Source: JAAYCT01 sp964499575 (GTDB taxonomy: Bacteria; Bacillota; Clostridia; Saccharofermentanales; Saccharofermentanaceae). From it: a stretch of 19,756 bases of DNA. The notes under the pieces are model-generated. The model searched no databases and was not told the DNA's origin. It was given only the letters and a program-made list of their open reading frames with translations. Positions 15,074 to 19,756 of this stretch are shown here, in pieces (within the stretch, counting starts at the first letter, position 1; every line of letters begins with the position of its first letter). A program made the translations under genes and the position numbers. The stretch lies in contig CAZCLK010000026.1 in the NCBI GenBank assembly GCA_964499575.1, positions 1 through 19,756 of the forward strand, read 5' to 3'.

Positions 15074-15697
15074 CTACCATCCATGAGGTTTAGTAAAACT
15101 CCCTTTCGCATCCTGCATGGGTGAGGGGAACTGACTTTTCTTCAAAGCTGTTGGCCTGATATGCTTGTAAAAGGTGGCGTGCTTCTCCAAGACCCGGCAA
15201 GGGATCTCTTGGGGATTGATGACCCCGACCGGTTTATGGAGCTCCTCCTTGACAATGCGCAGCGGCATCAGCAGGTCGGAATCGCCGCTTAAAATGACGG
15301 CATACTCAAAGCGATTGCAGTGGGCATCATGCAGTAATTGCGTGGCCAGATTGACATCAGAACCCTTTTCCTCGGTCTTGAAGACCTCGGCATAGGCGTT
15401 TTGTCCGGGTCTCGAGTTGGCCAAGGGCATCATGACGGTATGTGTCAGAAAATGGCCGCAGTAGACGGTTAGATGGGGAATGGTTGCCAGCGCCCGCAGG
15501 TAGATGGCCTGCCTTGTGGGCTGGCCGGGATCGGATGGCCGGGCGTTGACACGGGCAGTAAAGTATTTGATCTGCTCAATGTCGTTGCGGGGCAAGACAA
15601 TACGACACAGCTGATCGAGATTGAGCCATTTGTAGGGGGTTCCGCGGACAGCGCCGAAGTAGAGGTTGAAGGCATCGATATAGACGAAGGTCTTCAT
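15074..15697 (-). CDS. NYN/PIN-like nuclease domain protein
   Basis: A 207-residue protein of the NYN (PIN-fold) family. Conserved acidic positions are visible: FVYIDAFNLYFG at the N-terminus (D-x-x-N), KGSDVNLATQLL in the middle, and AVILSGDSDL in the C-terminal third. Together they form the metal-binding site typical of RNA-cleaving NYN enzymes. It is cytoplasmic, with no signal peptide or membrane segment. I chose the ATG at 15697 because GGAGG (15703-15707) lies 5 bases upstream; the alternative in-frame ATG at 15709 contains that Shine-Dalgarno in its own codons. It lies between the helicase and the CBASS block. Its composition is closer to the helicase than to CBASS, so it probably belongs to the helicase/methylase/ATPase system. 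Substrate unknown; RNA or structured nucleic acid is inference. Confidence 0.88.
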   Translation of the reverse strand: MKTFVYIDAFNLYFGAVRGTPYKWLNLDQLCRIVLPRNDIEQIKYFTARVNARPSDPGQPTRQAIYLRALATIPHLTVYCGHFLTHTVMMPLANSRPGQNAYAEVFKTEEKGSDVNLATQLLHDAHCNRFEYAVILSGDSDLLMPLRIVKEELHKPVGVINPQEIPCRVLEKHATFYKHIRPTALKKSQFPSPMQDAKGSFTKPHGW

Positions 15698-15702
15698 GCG
15701 GG

Positions 15703-15707
15703 CCTCC
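15703..15707 (-). promoter_or_regulatory. Ribosome binding site fixing the NYN gene start
   Basis: GGAGG on the minus strand, 5 bases before the ATG at 15697. It starts right after the T-run of the upstream terminator-like hairpin, so formation of that hairpin would directly affect the supply of this transcript. Confidence 0.7.
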
Positions 15708-15711
15708 ATCT

Positions 15712-15743
15712 AAAAAAGCAAGAGCCACCCCTTTCGGAGCGGC
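15712..15743 (-). terminator. Intrinsic terminator-like hairpin (possible attenuator) before the NYN gene
   Basis: On the minus strand an 8-bp stem pairs GCCGCTCC with GGGGTGGC (15724-15743, two G-T wobbles) and is closed by a GAAA tetraloop. After six bases comes a run of six T (15712-15717). It lies between the helicase stop and the NYN Shine-Dalgarno, so it would either end helicase mRNA or attenuate read-through into the downstream genes. The 6-base gap before the T-run weakens it as a classic terminator. Upstream in the same leader a C6 run and a G4 run could form competing pairs. Confidence 0.6.
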
Positions 15744-15810
15744 CCCGCACCCTTTCGCCGAAGCTACCGGGGGGTTTGATTGAGGACAGTCTTTCATAGG
15801 TCCCGCCCTT

Positions 15811-15830
15811 TGTCAAGGATTCATTTGACA
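15811..15830. promoter_or_regulatory. Inverted repeat in the helicase-NYN intergenic leader
   Basis: TGTCAA (15811-15816) and TTGACA (15825-15830) form 6-bp inverted arms with 8 bp between. On the minus strand the promoter-proximal arm reads as a perfect -35 box, but 17 bp further only AAGACT is found, a poor -10 match. It could be an operator or a regulated weak promoter for the NYN gene. Confidence 0.3.
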
Positions 15831-15867
15831 GTGCTGTGACGTGGGGCCTGCGGGTTGCGGTTTCGGA

Positions 15868-15882
15868 ATGAATTCGATTCAT
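15868..15882. repeat. Inverted repeat next to the helicase stop codon
   Basis: ATGAAT and ATTCAT flank three bases, starting 4 bases past the helicase stop. The arms are AT-rich with no T-run, so this is not a good terminator. It may be a protein-binding site or chance. Confidence 0.25.
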
Positions 15883-15886
15883 GGGA

Positions 15887-18800
15887 TTATCCTTCTTCCA
15901 TGGCGGCTTGTCCGATCTCCTTGGCGCTGATCAAAACGCTACCCTTGCTTTTGGCCAGGAGCCTGCCGAAGGGGTCCTGCACCCGAACCAGCCTGGGGGC
16001 TGGCGTAGCGCAATCGTAAACTACGTAGAACCAGTAATCCTGCCGCATGTTGCAGGCTTTTGCCCATTCATTGGCGGATACCTCAATGTCGCCTGTTCCT
16101 GCCCGGCCTTTGACCTCGATGCCCAGTTTCTCCTTTTCCGACCGCAGGGAGAAGAGATCGAAACCGGGATTGTCCGGAAGCCCTGCCATGCGGGCAAGCT
16201 CCGGTGTATGTACGTCGAGCACCTTGGCCCCCGTCGCCTCCTCGAAGGCTTGGGCGATCCTCATGGCCACCTGTTCGACGTTTACGTCATACCGCTCCCG
16301 GTCCATTGGTTCGGAAGTCGGCACGACCAAGGCGTGGGCCACGAAAGTAACCGATCCGGGCGCGATGAGATCAGGCTCCCGTCGCAGCAGGGTCATGGCA
16401 TCTTCCCGGAGGCTCACCAATTGTCGTTGTTGACGCTTCACCTCTTCGAGGGCTTCACTGGCCTTCCGGTTGCCAGTGCGTGCCTTTTCGCTATGGCGGG
16501 CGCGAGCCAGGGCCAGTTCTGCTTCCTGGCAGTCAAATCCTCTTTGCAGAAAATTCTCTCGTTCGGGGAGGCTATCCAGTAGGCCATGACGGCGGTCGAT
16601 CGCCAGTTTTCGGGCCACCCGCTCGGAAAGATAGGCCCGGACCTGTTCCTTTTCCTCAGTGGCCCGCACGGCCAATCTCTGGGCTGATGCCGGCAGGCCG
16701 CTGCCGCCCCGCAAGAGGAGCAGATGCTCGACAGGACAGAGGGCCATTTCCGCCCCTTCATACTGCTTGACGCCGACCAGACGGCAGTCCAGCAACTCTT
16801 CCTTTGCCATGCCGGGAATCTCCGGATCGGCCTTCCTCACGATGTGTATGAGGGCCATGTGAAAGAGATAGGGCCTTTCGCTGTTGGGGTCGATGAAGAT
16901 GGCGCCCTGTCTCCCCTGATCCCCAAGACGTTCTGCTACCAGAGCTCGGAACCGTTCAAAGACCGGTTCCCCGGGGTGGAGCCAAATGAAATCGTCACCC
17001 CCGGTATGCACTTCTTTCGTCGGCAGATCCGTGAATCGGGAGACGGCAAATCTCCCCCGCGTCTTTTCAGGGTACAACTCCAGAGCCGGGAGGAGCGCGT
17101 CCATTGCGCCCAATCGTTTCGGGTGCAAGGAGAAGATGCCGCCCAGATCGCCCTCGATCTCGATATCAACGAATGATGCGGCCTGCTCGAGATATTGCCG
17201 CACATAGCCGGGCAGCAGGTGAAAATGTACTTCCCTTTCCAGATCAGCACGAAGCCGCGGCAACTCGGCAGCCACGTCGCCGCCACCTCCGTAGAGGGCC
17301 TTTTCCCGTTCCGCCAATGCCTCGATCTGTTCCTTTGTCAGCCGGCCGTCCAGTTCCCTTGCGACCGTTTCAGCGTCTTCGGTTACAGCCAGCTCCATAT
17401 ACTGTTTGATCGATACGCCTTCAAAGAAACGGCCAATACAGTCAAAGACCTTGTCGGACTGGAGTTCCTTGCGGATCTTCTCTAACTTATCCAGCAGTGT
17501 CTTGAGGACCTTTCCTTCTCGTGTCGATGGGGCGACTAGGTTCAGAATGATCACAGGGTCGTGCTTCTGGAGGTAGCGATGGATACGACCCATCCGTTGT
17601 TCCAAACGGGCCGGATTCCAGGGTACGTCGTAGTTGATCATGATCCAACAGAACTGAAGATTGATGCCTTCGCCTGCTGCATCCGTGCAGATGAGGAAAC
17701 GCGCGCCGCCCTCGGCAATCGGTTTTCGGAACCGGTCCACCTCTTCTTCCCGCTGAGTGTAGTGCATACCGCCGTGAATCTGGGCGATCTGATCCGTGTA
17801 GCCCATGCCGCTTAGTCGTCTGACCAAGAAAAGAAGGGTATCGCGATGCTCGGTGAAGATAATGAATTTTTCGTTGCTGAATCGGGGATCAGTCAGGGCT
17901 TCCCGAAGCTTTTCGAATTTGGATTCCTGCCCGGATTCGAAAACCTGCTTGGCCAATCCAAGGAGCCTCTGTACCTGTTCCCGTTCCGCCAGGAGATCTG
18001 ATAAGGAGGCGGCGACCACTCCTTGAAGCAGCTTGTCCTCAGCAGCCTCATTTTCCTCACGGTCTTCGTCTGATATCTCGTCATCGGCCGTTTTCGCATC
18101 AAAGACATCGTCTTCCAGATGCAGCCGTTGCTGGCGGGTGATCAGCGCGTCGGGGCTCAGCTTCCCGTCCTGAATCTCGTCGATCAGGGTAGTCAGTTTT
18201 TCGATACGCCTTTCGAAGGAGCGCAGGAGTGCATAGGTTGAACTGGCCATGCGTCTCTGGAACACGCTCATGGCTAGTCTTGCCGCCTCGCGGTTCAGGA
18301 GCTTGGCCTTGTTGTAAACATAGCGGAGATAGTCTGTCGTTTCGTCATAGAGCCTTTGCTCACCGACCTCTCCTTGGCTCAAAAGGTAGCCCAAGGTATC
18401 GGAGATGCGCTTGGGATAAAGAGGCCGGCCGTCGGGATAAACCATCTCCTCTTTCGTTCTTCTAATGAAGTGTTCCTTGCGCTGTTCCGCTGGGTATTCC
18501 CCAAAGGCATCCGGCGTGGCCAGGACCTCTGGTTCCAAAAGCCGCCAGAGTGCGTAGTAGGGGTAATCCTTTCCCATGTGGGGCGTGGCCGTGAGCAGCA
18601 AGAGATGATAGGCGCTCCAACCCAGTTGCCAGCGCCGGTCGTTGCTCTTTATCCCGGCCAAGGCTTCCGCCAAGCAGTATCGTTCGGTCTTACGAATGCG
18701 GAGATCCAACCCTCTGTCTGCCGCCAGCTTGTGCGCTTCGTCGAAAATGACGAGATCGTAAGGAACAACGTTCGGATCCTTTAAACAGGAAAAAACACGC

Positions 18801-19492
18801 GAGCTGGCAAGGGTATCGACGCTGACGATGACGCGATCGCTGTCCTCACCGATAAAAGGATTTCCATGCCGGGTGTCACTGCCGCTGATAATATGGAAAG
18901 GAAGACTGAAGAGTTTCAGAAGTTCCCGATACCAGTTTCCGACTAGACCGGCAGGCGGAACGATGAGTACACGCTTCAGAAGCCTGCGGGAGAGCATCTC
19001 CCGCATGTAGAGGCCAGCCATAATGGTCTTTCCGGCACCTGCATCATCCGCCAAGAGAAAGCGAAGCCGGCTTTGCTTTATCATGTGATCATAAACCGCA
19101 ATGCGCTGGTGCGGGAGGGGATCGATACTGGAGATTTCCGTGGCGAAGGTGGGATTCATCAAGTGGCCGAAGGAAAGCCGTTCGCCTTCGGCAAGAATTT
19201 TTACGATCTCCGGCCGGGCCGTGAAATCAAGAATGGGCGGCGGTGGCTTCTCGTCTTTGGATCGATAGGGTATCGCCTCTTCCTTCAGGGTCATTTCCAG
19301 TTGACGGAGCTGATTCCAGGAGAGTTGTGATGGCTTGGTTTGACCATTTTCCCATCGATTTACTGTGGCAAAGGAAACCCCCAGCGCCTTGGCCAATGAT
19401 TGCTGGGTAAGGCCAAGCCCAGCCCGGAGCTGCTTAATCCGTACATGATAATCGTCTTGGAGTTGGATTCCTATAGATTTCTGATCGGCCAT
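15887..19492 (-). CDS. SNF2-family helicase with N-terminal XRE HTH and C-terminal DUF3883 domain
   Basis: A 1201-residue three-part protein. Residues about 16-66 are an XRE-type helix-turn-helix (RAGLGLTQQSLAKALGVSFA, then VNRWENGQ). The SNF2/RapA-like motor has motif I DDAGAGKT (K155), motif II DEAH (251-254), motif III LLLTATPH and motif VI QRMGRIHR (632-639). The C-terminal 100 residues are a DUF3883 nuclease-like domain with D1112 and E1126-V-K1128 in GFDLFSL and LGIEVKG. Proteins of this type resemble the SNF2 helicases of DISARM-like systems and probably translocate on or remodel invading DNA. A TTG at 19495 (12 bases from the AGGAG Shine-Dalgarno) is an alternative start to the ATG at 19492 (15 bases). 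It is the first gene of the whole run. The fused DNA-binding domain suggests sequence targeting or autoregulation. Confidence 0.94.
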   Translation of the reverse strand: MADQKSIGIQLQDDYHVRIKQLRAGLGLTQQSLAKALGVSFATVNRWENGQTKPSQLSWNQLRQLEMTLKEEAIPYRSKDEKPPPPILDFTARPEIVKILAEGERLSFGHLMNPTFATEISSIDPLPHQRIAVYDHMIKQSRLRFLLADDAGAGKTIMAGLYMREMLSRRLLKRVLIVPPAGLVGNWYRELLKLFSLPFHIISGSDTRHGNPFIGEDSDRVIVSVDTLASSRVFSCLKDPNVVPYDLVIFDEAHKLAADRGLDLRIRKTERYCLAEALAGIKSNDRRWQLGWSAYHLLLLTATPHMGKDYPYYALWRLLEPEVLATPDAFGEYPAEQRKEHFIRRTKEEMVYPDGRPLYPKRISDTLGYLLSQGEVGEQRLYDETTDYLRYVYNKAKLLNREAARLAMSVFQRRMASSTYALLRSFERRIEKLTTLIDEIQDGKLSPDALITRQQRLHLEDDVFDAKTADDEISDEDREENEAAEDKLLQGVVAASLSDLLAEREQVQRLLGLAKQVFESGQESKFEKLREALTDPRFSNEKFIIFTEHRDTLLFLVRRLSGMGYTDQIAQIHGGMHYTQREEEVDRFRKPIAEGGARFLICTDAAGEGINLQFCWIMINYDVPWNPARLEQRMGRIHRYLQKHDPVIILNLVAPSTREGKVLKTLLDKLEKIRKELQSDKVFDCIGRFFEGVSIKQYMELAVTEDAETVARELDGRLTKEQIEALAEREKALYGGGGDVAAELPRLRADLEREVHFHLLPGYVRQYLEQAASFVDIEIEGDLGGIFSLHPKRLGAMDALLPALELYPEKTRGRFAVSRFTDLPTKEVHTGGDDFIWLHPGEPVFERFRALVAERLGDQGRQGAIFIDPNSERPYLFHMALIHIVRKADPEIPGMAKEELLDCRLVGVKQYEGAEMALCPVEHLLLLRGGSGLPASAQRLAVRATEEKEQVRAYLSERVARKLAIDRRHGLLDSLPERENFLQRGFDCQEAELALARARHSEKARTGNRKASEALEEVKRQQRQLVSLREDAMTLLRREPDLIAPGSVTFVAHALVVPTSEPMDRERYDVNVEQVAMRIAQAFEEATGAKVLDVHTPELARMAGLPDNPGFDLFSLRSEKEKLGIEVKGRAGTGDIEVSANEWAKACNMRQDYWFYVVYDCATPAPRLVRVQDPFGRLLAKSKGSVLISAKEIGQAAMEEG

Positions 19493-19507
19493 CAAAGTAT
19501 TTTGTTT

Positions 19508-19512
19508 CTCCT
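19508..19512 (-). promoter_or_regulatory. Ribosome binding site of the helicase gene
   Basis: AGGAG on the minus strand, 12 bases before a TTG and 15 before the ATG. The spacing is long for either codon, which leaves the exact start open by one residue and may keep expression low. Confidence 0.5.
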
Positions 19513-19533
19513 ATCCATCAAAATGTTAGGCAT

Positions 19534-19562
19534 TATATAGCATTTGTTATATTACTTGTCAA
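19534..19562 (-). promoter_or_regulatory. Strong sigma70-type promoter of the helicase gene
   Basis: On the minus strand a perfect -35 box TTGACA (19557-19562) is followed after 17 bp by TATATA (19534-19539), overlapping TATAAT (19532-19537, 19-bp spacing). Transcription would start near 19527, giving a leader of about 35 bases. The block is AT-rich against a GC-rich flank. It is the best promoter in the window and may drive the whole island down to position 2241. Confidence 0.8.
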
Positions 19563-19599
19563 GTGTTCACGCGATGTGTACAAAAATACTTGTTGTGGA

Positions 19600-19756
19600 T
19601 GGGAAATGGTAGGCAAGGGCCGCGCCGGCCAGAGGGGTGGCCGTCACGCCCCTTGCACCTTTCCCTTATCCCCCCTGTCATCCCCCGGGGGGGGGGGATT
19701 TCCCGCCCGCCACCCCATCAGGCGGAAGCAGGGGCCGCGCCAGGGCATTCCTCTGC
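19600..19756. other. GC-rich non-coding edge with C5-G11 tract
   Basis: I find no gene here. A C5 run (19682-19686) runs directly into eleven consecutive G (19687-19697), with C-rich stretches nearby. The 10-mer GGGCCGCGCC occurs twice, at 19617-19626 and 19732-19741. The sharp change from this GC-rich stretch to the AT-rich promoter suggests a junction between host DNA and the island. Confidence 0.45.

Larger units (their letters stand above)
19495..19591. promoter_or_regulatory. Palindromes around the helicase promoter (candidate operators)
   Basis: An 11-bp palindrome, ACTTGTCAAGT (19554-19564), covers the -35 box. In addition AAGTATTTT (19495-19503) and AAAATACTT (19583-19591) form perfect 9-bp inverted arms that bracket the promoter. 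Since the first gene encodes an XRE-type DNA-binding domain, autoregulation through one of these sites is plausible. The short arms could also be chance in AT-rich DNA. Confidence 0.4.

Noticed and set aside
3300..19492. Naming the cassette as DISARM or BREX
   Set aside because: Only an SNF2 helicase and a methylase are shared with DISARM; drmA, drmB, drmC and the BREX core (BrxC, PglX, PglZ) are not recognisable here.
1..19756. CRISPR array, tRNA genes or a transposase/integrase
   Set aside because: I saw no regularly spaced repeats, no tRNA-like cloverleaf and no recombinase motifs on either strand.

Overview
This window is a dense anti-phage defence island. Every gene I can support lies on the minus strand, so transcription runs from right to left. 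The organism is a bacterium with fairly GC-rich core genes. Gene style and codon use would fit a proteobacterium, perhaps an anaerobic deltaproteobacterial lineage, but nothing here fixes the taxonomy. There are no tRNA, rRNA or CRISPR features.

Reading in the direction of transcription, a strong sigma70-type promoter (about 19534-19562) drives a 1201-residue SNF2-family helicase (15887-19492). This protein has an N-terminal XRE helix-turn-helix and a C-terminal DUF3883 nuclease-like domain. A 177-bp leader follows, carrying an intrinsic terminator-like hairpin (15712-15743), then an NYN/PIN-fold nuclease (15074-15697). Next comes a complete type II CBASS operon: cap4 (nuclease-SAVED effector), a CD-NTase, cap2 (E2-E1 fusion) and cap3 (JAMM protease), spanning 9989-14993 with tight or overlapping junctions. 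Only 25 bp after cap3 the other cassette resumes with a DUF1156 zinc-ribbon adenine methylase (6670-9963) and a DUF499 AAA+ ATPase (3300-6596). A DUF4268 PD-(D/E)XK-like protein (2241-3215) closes this run.

The simplest reading is that the helicase, NYN, DUF1156 and DUF499 genes form one multi-protein modification/restriction-type system. It is related to DISARM in containing an SNF2 helicase plus a methylase, but I see no drmA, drmB or drmC. A visibly AT-richer CBASS appears to have been inserted as a cassette inside it. DUF4268, also AT-richer, looks like a further add-on.

Immediately past the DUF4268 stop codon lies a 55-codon remnant of the C-terminus of a thermonuclease (SNase-like) gene. 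This probably marks the left insertion junction of the island. Beyond it, an AbiE toxin-antitoxin pair (464-1983) has its own promoter, overlapped by a perfect 11-bp inverted repeat that is the likely AbiEi operator. Positions 1-463 and 19600-19756 hold no gene I can support, only hairpins and a G11 tract.

Functionally, the helicase, methylase and ATPase would discriminate or attack unmodified DNA. CBASS would sense infection by nucleotide second-messenger synthesis and degrade DNA through Cap4, and AbiE would act as a last-resort growth-arrest module. All functional statements are inferred from family membership and motifs read directly from the sequence.
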